Assembly: GCA_019116245.1 (NCBI GenBank)
Contig: DXCC01000004.1
Span: 62,001-126,000 of the forward strand
Length of the DNA: 64,000 nucleotides
Reading direction: 5' to 3'
DNA from: Candidatus Tidjanibacter faecipullorum
GTDB lineage: Bacteria; Bacteroidota; Bacteroidia; Bacteroidales; Rikenellaceae
Both the position numbers and the translations under genes were made by a program. Positions 35,820 through 45,800 of this stretch are shown here, one piece after another. Under the pieces are notes generated by a model. That model was not told the DNA's origin and did not search any database. It saw only the letters and a list, made by a program, of their open reading frames with translations. The stretch's first letter is position 1. Each line of letters starts with the position of its first letter.

Positions 35820-35942
35820 CTTGCATGCTTCTTTCACAAATGCCGTTTCCGTTGCCTTCATCGCGGCGATTTTTCCATACCGTTCCATTCCGGACGGGGT
35901 CATGTCCTGCCTTTCCCAATGCCATTTTTTCTCGCCCGGAGG

Positions 35943-35973
35943 TTGTCCGACTGCCGAATTTGAACTACTTTTG
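35943..35973 (+). promoter_or_regulatory. Consensus promoter upstream of RND operon 1
   Basis: TTG (35943-35945), 20 nt, TACTTTTG (35966-35973). It would give a ~265-nt leader to the adaptor gene, or a ~55-nt RNA ending at 36033 if the hairpin there terminates. Confidence 0.6.
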
Positions 35974-36007
35974 CACGCTGAATCTCCGGACAGACAACTA
36001 CTCCCAT

Positions 36008-36033
36008 GCGGCCGATTTATCGGACCGCCTTTT
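36008..36033 (+). terminator. Hairpin with short T-run in the RND operon 1 leader
   Basis: GCGGCCGA pairs with TCGG and CCGC around a bulged A, followed by CTTTT. It lies about 30 nt after the predicted start of the 35943-35973 promoter. A weak terminator or attenuator is possible. Confidence 0.4.
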
Positions 36034-36193
36034 GGCGTTAAGGCCTGACCTACCCAAATAAACTGCCTGTACCGGCAATAATTCCGCCTGTTTTCCGTAC
36101 TTGCTATGTACAAAAGAGGAACAGTTTTGCGCTGAGTTCCGTAAATGGACAGATTTGTACGGAAAGCGACAAAACGAAGGATGCGGATCGCAG

Positions 36194-36201
36194 TACCTTT
36201 G
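36194..36201 (+). promoter_or_regulatory. -7 element close to the RND adaptor gene
   Basis: TACCTTTG about 45 nt before ATG 36244, in an AT-rich leader. No clear -33 element, so activator dependence or a weak promoter is possible. Confidence 0.4.
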
Positions 36202-36243
36202 AGTGCGCAAAAAATATACATATATATAAATTTTAGTGAGGTT

Positions 36244-37398
36244 ATGAAAATATCGAAACAGTTGCTGCTGTGCGGCAGCCTTCTCGCGCTCGTTGGATGC
36301 GCCCAGAAGCCCCAGACTGCCCCCGTTACCGGTTACAATCTGGTGACACTGCAACCCGAGGACCGAACCATCTACACCAGTTATTCGGCCACTATCCAGG
36401 GACGTCAGGACATTGCCATCTATCCGCAGGTATCCGGTTACATCACCAAACTGGCCGTCACCGAAGGCCAGCAGGTCAAGAAAGGCCAGACCCTGTTCAT
36501 CATCGACCAGGTGCCCTACCAGGCCGCTCTGAACACCGCCGTAGCCAATGTCAAGGCCGCCGAGGCTTCGCTCGCCACCGCCAAGCTGACCTACGAGAAC
36601 AAAGAGAAGCTGTTCGAGAAAAACGTCATCTCGGACGTGGATCTGACCACCGCCCGCAACAGCTACCTGACGGCACAAGCCCAGCTGGCCCAGATGCAGG
36701 CCCAGGAGGTCAATGCCCGCAACAACCTGTCCTATACGGTTGTAACGAGTCCCTCGAACGGTGTGATCGGCGTACTTCCCTACCGCGAAGGCGCCCTGGT
36801 AAGCGCTTCGCTGCCCCAGCCGCTGACGACGGTTTCGGACAACTCCCAGATGTACATCTACTTCTCCATGACGGAGAACCAGCTGCTCAGCCTGCTGAAG
36901 GAGTATGGCTCCAAGGAGGCTGCGATCAAAAACATGCCGGCCGTGGAACTGCGCCTGAGCGACGGCTCGCTCTACGATGAGAAGGGCCACATCGAGGCCA
37001 TCAGCGGCGTCATCGACCAGAATACGGGCTCGGTGAGCGTCAAGGCCGTCTTCGACAACAAGAACGGTCTGCTCCACAGCGGTGCTTCGGGCAACATCAT
37101 CATTCCGGAGACCATCGAGCAGTGCGTGGTTATCCCGCAGGCCGCCACCTTTGAGGTACAGGAGAAGATCTTCGCCTACAAGGTAACCGACGGCATTGCC
37201 AACCCCGTTGAGGTAACGGTCACCAAGGTGAACGGCGGCAAGGACTACATCGTCACCTCGGGTCTGGCGTTCGGTGACACGATCGTTGCCGAAGGCGCGG
37301 GTCTGCTTCGTGCCGGAACCCGCGTACAGGCCGAACAACCTACCGCGGCCCCGCAGGCAGCGCCCGAGGCAGAGGCAACCGCTACGGAAGCCGAATAG
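36244..37398 (+). CDS. RND efflux periplasmic adaptor (AcrA/MexA family), system 1
   Basis: This 384-residue lipoprotein (LALVGC, Cys19) bridges the inner-membrane pump and outer-membrane channel. The family layout is visible: biotinyl-lipoyl half-motifs (YPQVSGYITKLAVTEGQQVKKG near 60-81), an alpha-helical hairpin (about 95-160) with Ala-rich coiled coil, the second lipoyl half (SPSNGVIGVLPYREG), and beta-barrel and membrane-proximal domains. The C-terminal tail is Ala/Glu/Pro-rich. It is followed after 45 nt by the pump gene and then by the outer-membrane factor: a complete tripartite operon with no local regulator. Confidence 0.93.
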   Translation: MKISKQLLLCGSLLALVGCAQKPQTAPVTGYNLVTLQPEDRTIYTSYSATIQGRQDIAIYPQVSGYITKLAVTEGQQVKKGQTLFIIDQVPYQAALNTAVANVKAAEASLATAKLTYENKEKLFEKNVISDVDLTTARNSYLTAQAQLAQMQAQEVNARNNLSYTVVTSPSNGVIGVLPYREGALVSASLPQPLTTVSDNSQMYIYFSMTENQLLSLLKEYGSKEAAIKNMPAVELRLSDGSLYDEKGHIEAISGVIDQNTGSVSVKAVFDNKNGLLHSGASGNIIIPETIEQCVVIPQAATFEVQEKIFAYKVTDGIANPVEVTVTKVNGGKDYIVTSGLAFGDTIVAEGAGLLRAGTRVQAEQPTAAPQAAPEAEATATEAE

Positions 37399-37443
37399 AC
37401 ACACCATACTTTCTAATTCTCAATCAGGCAATCACATACAGAC

Positions 37444-40400
37444 ATGAATCTAAGATATTTCATCGACCGGCCTGTCTTCTCGGCGGTGATCTCCATCACG
37501 ATCGTCTTTCTGGGACTGATCGGATTGACTTCGCTGCCCGTTGAGCAGTTCCCGGATATCGCGCCGCCTACCATCTCGGTAAGCACGACCTACTTCGGCG
37601 CCAGTGCGGAGACGCTCCAGAAGAGTGTTATCGCCCCGCTGGAGGAAGCCATCAACGGTGTGGAAAACATGACCTACATGACCTCCACCGCAACCAACTC
37701 CGGTTCGGTGCAGATCCAGGTTTACTTCCGCCAGGGTACCGACCCGGACATGGCCGCCGTCAACGTCCAGAACCGCGTCTCCAAAGCCCAGGGCCAGCTG
37801 CCGTCCGAGGTTACCCAGGTCGGCGTGACGACCGTGAAGCGTCAGACCAGTATGCTGCAGATCTTTGCGGTGTACAGCCCGAACGGCACCTACAGCGAGA
37901 ACTTTATCTCGAACTACATCAACATCAACCTGAAGCCGGAAATCCTGCGTATCACGGGCGTAGGTGACATCAACATCATGGGCGGCTCGTACAGCATGCG
38001 TATCTGGCTCAAACCGGACGTCATGGCCCAGTACAAGCTCAACCCGAGCGACATCACCGCCGTACTGGCCGAGCAGAACATCGAGTCGGCGACGGGTTCG
38101 TTCGGCGAGAACTCCGGCGAGACGTTCCAGTACACGATGAAATACAGCGGCCGACTCATCCTGCCGGAGGAATTTGACGAGATCGTCATCCGCTCCAACG
38201 AGGACGGTACCGTACTGCGCCTCAAGGATGTGGCCGACGTGGAACTGGGTCAGGAGAGCTACGCCTACCACGGTGAGGTGAACGGCCATCCGGGCGTATC
38301 GTGCATGATCTTCCAGACGGCCGGATCGAACGCCACGGAGGTCAACAACAACATCAATGCCTTCCTGGCCAAAGCCGCCGAGGATCTGCCCGAGGATCTA
38401 GAGATTCTGCAGCTGATGAGCTCCAACGACTTCCTCTACGCCTCAATCCACAACGTGATCAAGACGCTGATCGAGGCCATCCTGCTCGTCATCCTGGTGG
38501 TCTACTTCTTCCTTCAGGACTTCCGCTCGACGCTGGTGCCCTTCGTCGGCATCATCGTATCGCTGGTGGGTACGTTCGCCTTCATGTCGCTCATGGGCTT
38601 CAGCCTCAACCTGATTACCCTCTTCGCCCTGGTACTGGTGATCGGTACGGTGGTGGACGACTCCATCATTATCGTGGAGGCCGTCCAGGCGAAATTCGAC
38701 GTCGGCTACCGCTCTTCCTACATGGCCAGCGTGGACGCCCTGAAAGGTGTGGGTTCGGCCGTACTGACCTCGTCGCTGGTCTTCATGGCCGTGTTCATCC
38801 CGGTATCGTTCATGGGCGGTACGGCAGGTACCTTCTACAAGCAGTTCGGTCTTTCGATGGCCGCCGCCGTGGGTATCTCCGCCATCAACGCCTTGACCTT
38901 CAGCCCGGCCCTCTGCGCCATGCTGCTCAAGCCCTATGTCGATGAGAACGGCAACCAGAAGAACAACTTCGCCGCCAAGTTCCGCCGCGTCTATCAGGTG
39001 GGCTTCAATGCGGTCGTTGAGAAATACAAACACGGCGTACTCTTCTTCATCAAACGCAAATGGCTGGTATGGACCTCGATCTGCGCCTCGGTAGTGCTGC
39101 TCGTCGTGCTGATGAACTCCACCAAGAGCAGCCTTGTGCCGGAGGAGGACCAGGGAACCATCTTCCTGAGCGTCACGACCGCACCGGGTTCGTCGCTCCA
39201 GACGACCGTCGACATCATGGACCGCGTGGAGGCCAGCATCAAGGACATTCCGCAGATCGCCAACTACTCCAAAGTTTCCGGCTACGGCATGCTTTCCGGT
39301 CAGGGCAGCAACTTCGGTATGTACATCATCAAGCTGAAGGACTGGTCGCTGCGTCCCAAGAAAGAGGATAACGTACAGGCCGTCATCGGTCAGATCTACG
39401 CCCGCACGGCACCGATCAAGAGCGCAACGGTCTTCGCCATGTCGCCGGGTATGATCCCCGGCTACGGTCTGGGCAACTCGGTGGATCTGCAGATGCAGGA
39501 CCGCGCAGGCGGTTCGATCGCCGACTTCTTTGCCGTGACCCAGCAGTTCATCGCCGACCTGAGCCAGCGTCCGGAGATTGAACGCGCCTTCACCTCCTTC
39601 GCCATCAACTACCCGCAGTGGCAGGTTGACATCGACGCCGCCCAGTGCAAGCGTGCCGGTATCTCGCCGACCGAAATCCTGGGTGTTCTGTCGGCCTACT
39701 GCGGCGGTCAGTACATCTCGGACTTCAACCGCTTCTCGCGTGTGTTCAAGGTGATGATGCAGGCCGATCCGCAGGCCCGTCTGGACGAGGAGTCGCTCAA
39801 CCACATGTATGTCCGCGTCGGTGACGAGATGGCTCCGCTGGGCCAGTTCGTCAAGCTGACCCGCGTGTACGGTTCGGAATCGCTCAACCGATTCAACATG
39901 TACAACTCCATCTCGCTGAGCATCTCGCCGAAGGACGGTTACAGTACCGGTGAGGCGATCAAGGCGATCGAAGAGGTGGCCGCCCAGTCGCTGCCTTCGG
40001 GCTACGGCTACGAATTCGGCGGTATCACCCGTGAGGAGAGCCAGCAGTCCAACTCGCAGATCTTCGTCATCTTCGGTATCTGTATCCTGATGATCTACCT
40101 GATCCTGAGTGCGCTCTACGAGAGCTTCATCCTGCCGTTCGCCGTCATTCTGAGCGTACCGTGCGGTCTGATGGGCTGCTTCCTCTTCGCCAAGCTCTTC
40201 GGTCTGGAGAACAACATCTACCTCCAGACGGGTCTGATCATGCTGATCGGTCTGTTGTCGAAGACGGCCATCCTGATCACGGAGTATGCCACCGAGCGCC
40301 GCAAGGCAGGCATGAGCCTCACGGCAGCCGCCGTCTATGCGGCCAAGGCCCGTCTGCGTCCTATCCTGATGACGGTGCTGACGATAGTCTTCGGTATGAT

Positions 40401-40629
40401 CCCGCTGATGACCGCCTCGGGTGTAGGAGCCAACGGTAACAGTTCGCTGGGTACCGGTACGGTTGGCGGTATGATTATCGGTACGCTCGCCCTGCTCTTC
40501 CTGGTGCCGACGCTGTTCATCATCTTCCAGCACCTGCAGGAGAAGGTCAAACCGGTCGAGCGGGAAGCCTGCCACGACTGGCAGATCAACGCCGAACAGG
40601 AGGTTATGGACAAGACTTTAGATAAATAA
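37444..40629 (+). CDS. RND efflux pump, HAE1/AcrB family, system 1
   Basis: This 1061-residue inner-membrane proton-drug antiporter of the AcrB type. It has twelve predicted helices in two repeats with large periplasmic loops; the N-terminus FIDRPVFSAVISITIVFLG is characteristic. The proton-relay acidic pair appears in GTVVDDSIIIVEA (around residue 405) and the relay lysine in GLLSKTAILITEYA (around 940). FGLSMAAAVGISAINALT-type helix signatures match HAE1 multidrug pumps rather than metal pumps. Substrates cannot be read from sequence. Confidence 0.95.
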   Translation: MNLRYFIDRPVFSAVISITIVFLGLIGLTSLPVEQFPDIAPPTISVSTTYFGASAETLQKSVIAPLEEAINGVENMTYMTSTATNSGSVQIQVYFRQGTDPDMAAVNVQNRVSKAQGQLPSEVTQVGVTTVKRQTSMLQIFAVYSPNGTYSENFISNYININLKPEILRITGVGDINIMGGSYSMRIWLKPDVMAQYKLNPSDITAVLAEQNIESATGSFGENSGETFQYTMKYSGRLILPEEFDEIVIRSNEDGTVLRLKDVADVELGQESYAYHGEVNGHPGVSCMIFQTAGSNATEVNNNINAFLAKAAEDLPEDLEILQLMSSNDFLYASIHNVIKTLIEAILLVILVVYFFLQDFRSTLVPFVGIIVSLVGTFAFMSLMGFSLNLITLFALVLVIGTVVDDSIIIVEAVQAKFDVGYRSSYMASVDALKGVGSAVLTSSLVFMAVFIPVSFMGGTAGTFYKQFGLSMAAAVGISAINALTFSPALCAMLLKPYVDENGNQKNNFAAKFRRVYQVGFNAVVEKYKHGVLFFIKRKWLVWTSICASVVLLVVLMNSTKSSLVPEEDQGTIFLSVTTAPGSSLQTTVDIMDRVEASIKDIPQIANYSKVSGYGMLSGQGSNFGMYIIKLKDWSLRPKKEDNVQAVIGQIYARTAPIKSATVFAMSPGMIPGYGLGNSVDLQMQDRAGGSIADFFAVTQQFIADLSQRPEIERAFTSFAINYPQWQVDIDAAQCKRAGISPTEILGVLSAYCGGQYISDFNRFSRVFKVMMQADPQARLDEESLNHMYVRVGDEMAPLGQFVKLTRVYGSESLNRFNMYNSISLSISPKDGYSTGEAIKAIEEVAAQSLPSGYGYEFGGITREESQQSNSQIFVIFGICILMIYLILSALYESFILPFAVILSVPCGLMGCFLFAKLFGLENNIYLQTGLIMLIGLLSKTAILITEYATERRKAGMSLTAAAVYAAKARLRPILMTVLTIVFGMIPLMTASGVGANGNSSLGTGTVGGMIIGTLALLFLVPTLFIIFQHLQEKVKPVEREACHDWQINAEQEVMDKTLDK

Positions 40630-40635
40630 ACCGTC

Positions 40636-42006
40636 ATGAGAAAACACATCATATTCTTGCTGGCGCTGCCCCTCTTGACGAGCAGTTGCGGCATCTACAA
40701 CCAATACAAGCCCACCGAGGAGGTCGCCCCCGACCTCTTCGGTGAGAATGTGGCGGTCACGGATACCCTTTCGCTGGGCAATGTCGACTGGCGGGAGATG
40801 TTCACCGACCCGATTCTCCAGCGACATATCGATTCGGCACTGGTGCGCAACACCGACCTGCAGACCGCTTACCTGCGGGTACAGGAGGCTGAAGCGTCGC
40901 TGATGTCGGCCCGACTGGCCTACATTCCCTCCTTCTCGCTGAGCCCCCAGGCCACGCTGGGCACCGGCGGTGATCTGCAGAACGCCACGATGACCTACTC
41001 GCTGCCGCTGACGGCCAGCTGGGAGATTGATATTTTCGGCAAGCTGACCAACCAGAAACGGGCTGCCAAGGCCGCCTACTACCAGAGTCAGGAGTATGCC
41101 CAGGCCGTCCGTACGCAAATCATCGCTTCGGTAGCCAACACCTACTACACGCTGCTGATGCTGGATGCGCAGTATGCCATCACGCAGGAGACCGAGAAGA
41201 CGTGGCGCGAGAGCGTGGAGGCAACCCGCGCCTTGAAGGAGGCCGGCTACATGAACGAAGCCGCCCTGGCGCAGACCGAGGCCACCTACTACAGCATCTA
41301 CACCTCGATGCTCGACCTGAAGGAGCAGATCAACCAGGCCGAAAACGCCATGTCGCTGCTGTTGTTCGAGACGCCCCAGGCCATTGAGCGCGGCTCGCTC
41401 TACGACCAGAACTTCACGGAGGAGTTTTCGGTCGGCATTCCGCTCCAGATGCTCTCCAACCGGCCCGACGTCCGCTCGGCCGAGCAGGCACTGGCCCAGG
41501 CCTTCTACATGACCAATGCCGCCCGTTCAGCCTTCTATCCCTCCATCACGCTGAGCGGCAGCATCGGCTGGACCAACTCGATTGCCGGCGCCATCGTCAA
41601 TCCGATGCAGGCCATCGCTTCGGCCGTCGGCTCGATCACCGAACCGCTCTTCAACCGGCGCATGAATGTGGCCCAGCTACGGATCGCCAAGGCCCAGCAG
41701 GAGGAGGCCCGACTCGCCTTCCAGCAGACGCTGCTGAATGCCGGCAGCGAGGTAAACGACGCACTGATGCAGTACCAGACGGCTCACCAGAAAGCCGAAT
41801 ATTACGTCAAACAGATCGACGCGCTCTCCATTGCGGCCGAGAGCACCCGCCTGCTGATGGAGCACGGCAGCACCAACTATCTGGAGGTGCTGACCGCCCA
41901 GCAGTCGCTGCTGACGGCTCAGTTGACCCAGGTAGCCAACCGCTTCTCGGAGATCCAGAGTCTGATTTCCCTCTACCAGGCGCTGGGCGGCGGTCGCGAG
42001 ATGTAA
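40636..42006 (+). CDS. Outer-membrane efflux factor (NodT/OprM type), system 1
   Basis: This 456-residue lipoprotein (LLTSSC, Cys18) forms the outer-membrane exit duct. Two TolC-like repeats with long helices are visible (about residues 70-250 and 265-450), including the conserved LSNRPDVRSAEQALAQAF segment near 275-292 and LEVLTAQQSLLTAQL near 418-432. It starts 6 nt after the pump stop codon, so it belongs to the same transcript. A hairpin terminator at 42030-42063 closes the operon. Confidence 0.94.
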   Translation: MRKHIIFLLALPLLTSSCGIYNQYKPTEEVAPDLFGENVAVTDTLSLGNVDWREMFTDPILQRHIDSALVRNTDLQTAYLRVQEAEASLMSARLAYIPSFSLSPQATLGTGGDLQNATMTYSLPLTASWEIDIFGKLTNQKRAAKAAYYQSQEYAQAVRTQIIASVANTYYTLLMLDAQYAITQETEKTWRESVEATRALKEAGYMNEAALAQTEATYYSIYTSMLDLKEQINQAENAMSLLLFETPQAIERGSLYDQNFTEEFSVGIPLQMLSNRPDVRSAEQALAQAFYMTNAARSAFYPSITLSGSIGWTNSIAGAIVNPMQAIASAVGSITEPLFNRRMNVAQLRIAKAQQEEARLAFQQTLLNAGSEVNDALMQYQTAHQKAEYYVKQIDALSIAAESTRLLMEHGSTNYLEVLTAQQSLLTAQLTQVANRFSEIQSLISLYQALGGGREM

Positions 42007-42029
42007 GTACTCCCCCCAACCACAATGAC

Positions 42030-42063
42030 AGCGGTCGCAGCCGAAAGGTTGCGGCCGCTTTTT
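42030..42063 (+). terminator. Terminator of RND operon 1
   Basis: AGCGGTCGCAGCC and GGTTGCGGCCGCT form a 13-bp stem with G-U pairs around a GAAA tetraloop, followed by TTTT. Confidence 0.85.
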
Positions 42064-42448
42064 GCATGCCCACGCATCCGCCCACAGCGGCTTTGCTTCC
42101 ACGCTCCCCCGCTCCGCCTGCCCCACCTGCCCCGCCTTGTTCTGACCAGGCCACCGTCCGATGCTGCAACCGCTCCGCCGCCCCTACGGCAACCGTCTCC
42201 CCGCCCTATGCCGTATCCGTACTCCGGCTATCCGCGATAGCCGGCCACCGATACGCCTCCGACGGTATCCAACGGTTCTCATTCTCCGCCGACAAGAGCA
42301 GTTCGCCATGGCAGGCTGCCCCAACCGAAGCCCCCTGCCGCAACACCGCGCAAACGGTCCGGAAGCCTCGCCCGCCCACCTTGTTCCGCACCGCCGGCCC
42401 GGTTGCGTCCTGCCCGTCCCCGGCGTGTCATCCGAAAACCTACCATCC

Positions 42449-42487
42449 AAAAACGAAGCGGGGGCACACCTTCCGGTGCGCCCCCGC
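42449..42487 (-). terminator. Terminator of RND operon 2
   Basis: On the minus strand GCGGGGGCGCACC and GGTGTGCCCCCGC form a 13-bp stem with a GGAA loop, followed by TTCGTTTTT. It sits directly after the PII-like gene. Confidence 0.85.
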
Positions 42488-42507
42488 CTGTGCCGACTGC
42501 GGGCAGA

Positions 42508-42801
42508 TCAGATCTGATCCGTCACCTCCCATACGAAGGCCCGCATGCCCTGCATCTGGGACTCCTTTTCGAGCTGGCGCAGCGCCTCCATCACGGAGGG
42601 CATCTTCTCGTCCTCGACGACCGCCAGCACCGTGGCGTTCATGGCCGGCCAGGTGTGTGACCCCATGTGGGGCTCACCGCTGTGCGATCCCCGGCCGTAG
42701 GTGAGCGGGAAGAGCGTGTAGCCGCGTACGCCGTAGTGGTCAAACACCCAGTTGACGCGCTCGGTAAGGGTCATGTTGTAGGAAATAAACAATGCTTTCA
42801 T
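42508..42801 (-). CDS. PII-like transporter-associated protein (PG0541 type)
   Basis: This 97-residue protein begins MKALFISYNMTLTERV and has the small alpha-beta layout of PII-like proteins, with a GRGSHSGEPHMG loop near 47-58 that recalls a ligand loop. From memory it matches the Bacteroidetes family named PG0541 transporter-associated protein, found beside RND pumps. It is the last gene of RND operon 2, 72 nt after the pump. A sensor or modulator role for the pump is inference. ATG 42801 is preferred; ATG 42819 is in frame. Confidence 0.75.
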   Translation of the reverse strand: MKALFISYNMTLTERVNWVFDHYGVRGYTLFPLTYGRGSHSGEPHMGSHTWPAMNATVLAVVEDEKMPSVMEALRQLEKESQMQGMRAFVWEVTDQI

Positions 42802-42873
42802 ACGTGTGTCCTGTTCCATAAAAGTTTTTATCAACGGGAGGGACGCTCCGGCGGGAACGCCCTCCCAGCCGGC

Positions 42874-45800
42874 TTATCGGGCCAATGCCTCCCGCCGGTT
42901 TGCGCGACGCATCCGGCGGCGCTGACGGCCCACGCCGACTCCGCCGAAGATCGAATACATCACCGGCACTACCAGCAGCGTCAGAATCGTCGAGAAGGTC
43001 AGACCGCCGATGACGGCAATACCCATCGGCTGCCACAGCTCCGAGCCTTCGCCCAGACTGAGCGCCATCGGGAACATGCCGAGGATGGTGGTCAGGGCGG
43101 TCATCAGCACCGGACGCAGACGGCTCTTTCCGGCAGCCACCACGGCCTGGTTGATGCTGTAGCCGCGTTCGCGCAGCAGGTTCGTGTAGTCCACCATCAC
43201 GATACCGCTCTTGACCACGATGCCGACCAGCATGATGGCACCCAGCAGGGCCATCAGACTCAGCGACGTACCCGTGAAGTAGAGGGCGAAGAAGACGCCC
43301 GGCACGGCCAGCAGTACGGTAATCATGATGATGAAGGGATAGACGAACGACTCGAACTGGGTGGCCATCACCACATAGACGAGCAGCACGATCAGGATGA
43401 ACAGCACGATCATGTCGCCGAAGGTCTCCTCCTGATCCTCGAGGGTACCGCCCACCTCGACAAAGACATCGTCGGGCAGCACGTAGTCGTCCAGCAGCGC
43501 ATTGACCTGCTCCACCACGGTCCCCAGGGCCACGCCGTCGCCCAGCATCATGGTGACGTTCACCACGCGCTGGCGGTTCTCACGCTCGATGGTAGGCGGT
43601 GCGAACTCCTCGACCACCTGGCCCACGTCGCCGACCCGGATGGCGGTACCCTGATTGTTGTAGAGGACGATCTCCTCGATGTCCTGCACGGAGAGCCGGT
43701 AGGGTTTGGCGTAACGCACCACGATATCATACTCGTCGCCGTCCTCGCGGTACAGGCTGGCCGTATAACCGTTGATGCGGTTGCGCACGGCGTTCGAGAC
43801 GGTGGCACTGTTGAGGCCGTAGTAGGCCAGCATGCGGCGGTCGAGCTTGACGTTGAACTCGGGACGCATCTCGTCACGCGACACGGTCACGTCTCGGGCG
43901 CCATCGATCCGGGCCAGTTTGTCGCGCAGGTCGGACGCAATGACATTCGTCTCGTCGAAGTCGTAGCCGAAGATCTTGACCTCGACATTCGAGGCCGAGC
44001 CCATGCCCGAGGACATGGCGGAACCCATGCTGCCGCCGGGAGTCACCGTGAAACGCTTGATCTCCGGAATCTTGGCCAGCTCCTCACGCAGTTCATCGGT
44101 GATCGTGAAGATCGTCTTGTCCCGTTCGTGGGCCGGCGGGAACTTCAGCGTGTAGTTGATGATGTAGGAACCGGTCGTCGTCATGGCCGAGTAGGCCGTC
44201 GTTTCGGACGGCGAACCGGTACTGGTCGAGACGCGCTCCACATAGGGGTAGTTGGTGGCAATCATGTCGTCGATCTGCCGGGCGATGCGCTTGGTGTACT
44301 GCAGGCCCGTATTCTGCTCCAGCTCCACAACCATGCCGATGGAGCCGTTGTCGGAAACCGGCATGAAGTCGGTCGGCACCTGACGGGCCACCACCAGACC
44401 AACCACGAAGATGACCAGCGTGCCGATCATCACGACCGCACGGTGGCGGACCGCCCAGGCGATCAGTGCGGCATAGCGCACGTCCAGCCGGTCGAGGAAC
44501 TTGTCGATCGGTTTGAAGAGGATACCGATGCCCTTATAGGTATGGTTGTAGTTCGGCTTGAGCAGTTTGGAGGAGAGCATCGGGGTCAGCGAGATGGCCG
44601 TCAGCGTCGATACGGAGACGATGATGGAGACCATCCAGCCGAGCTCCTTGAAGAGGATGCCCGCCATGCCCGATACGAGGGTCAGCGGCAGGAACACCGC
44701 CACGACGGTCAGCGTGGTGACGATCACCGAGAGCCACACCTCGTTGGTGCCGTAGATGGCCGCCTCCTTGGCGGAGGAGCCGCGCTCCATGTGGGTGGTG
44801 ATGTTTTCGAGCACCACGATCGCATCGTCCACCACCATACCGATGGCTATGGAGAGCGAACTGAGCGAGATGATGTTGATGGTCGAATCGGTCAGGTAGA
44901 GGTAGATGAAGCCCGCCAGCAGCGAGATCGGGATCGTCACGCAGATGATGAGCGTCGCCCGCCAGCGTCCCAGGAAGACCATGACGACCAGGATGACGAA
45001 GATGAAGGCGAACATGATCGTCTCGCTGAGCGAGTTGATGCTGTCGCGGATATTCTCCGAACCGTCCATCAGCACACTGATCTCCACATCCGGCGGCAGG
45101 GTCTTCTCGATGGCGGGCAGTTCGTCGAAGATCCGGTTCACGATGTCGACCGTATTGGCGCCCGACTGCTTCTGTACGACCACGCGCACGCCCAGCCGGC
45201 CGTTGATGCGTTCGTCGAGAGTCTCCTCCTCGATGGTATCGCGGATCTCGGCCACGTCACGCAGGTAGATGTCCCGTCCGCCGTAGCTCGACACCAGCAC
45301 GTCGTAGAGTTCGTCGCTCGAGTCGAATTCGCCGTCGGTCTTGACGTTGATCGTATTGTTGCCGATGTCGATCGTACCGGCCGGCACATTCACGTTTTCG
45401 GCCGCAATCACCTGGCCGAGCTGTTCGACGGTCAGGTTGTAGGCCTCCATCTTGCGCGGATCGACATAGACCTGCACCTCGCGCACCGGGGCGCCCATCA
45501 TGCTGACCGAACCGACGCCCTCGACGCGGTTGAGGCGGTTGACCAGCTGTTCGTCAAGCAGTTTGTAGAGACCATTGTAACTGTCGTCGGCCGTCACGGA
45601 GAGCACCATGACCGGGATCATGGAGCTGCTGAACTTGTAGATCGTCGGATCGTCCACCTCGTCGGGCAGCAGCGACCGCGTACGGTCCACGGCATCGCGG
45701 ATGTCGTTGGCCGCCACGTCCAGGTCTGTTCCCCATTCGAACTCGAGCGAGATCATCGAGAAGTTGTCCTCCGACCGGGAGGTGATCTCCTTCAGATTCT

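Larger units (their letters stand above)
35747..36243. other. Intergenic region ahead of the first RND operon
   Basis: This 497-nt region has no supported gene. It contains the lipoprotein terminator (35779-35819), a consensus promoter (35943-35973), a hairpin with TTTT (36008-36033) about 30 nt beyond it, and a second -7 element (36194-36201) close to the adaptor gene. See the separate entries. Confidence 0.5.
42007..42507. other. Convergent intergenic region between the two RND operons
   Basis: A terminator stands at each end (42030-42063 plus strand; 42449-42487 minus strand). The ~380 nt between them are very GC-rich, with open frames on both strands that lack protein character. I see nothing supportable in them. 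Confidence 0.55.

Noticed and set aside
36006..36041. Leader peptide of 11 codons overlapping the hairpin before RND operon 1
   Set aside because: The frame exists, but has no ribosome-binding site, no regulatory codon run and no clear logic; too short to separate from chance.
38443..40575. 710-codon minus-strand frame opposite the first RND pump
   Set aside because: It is antisense to a pump with proton-relay motifs; the frame encodes a charged His-rich chain with no family.
42064..42448. Possible small genes between the two RND operons
   Set aside because: Several overlapping frames are open on both strands, but all are Pro/Arg-rich translations of GC-rich spacer with no start signals.
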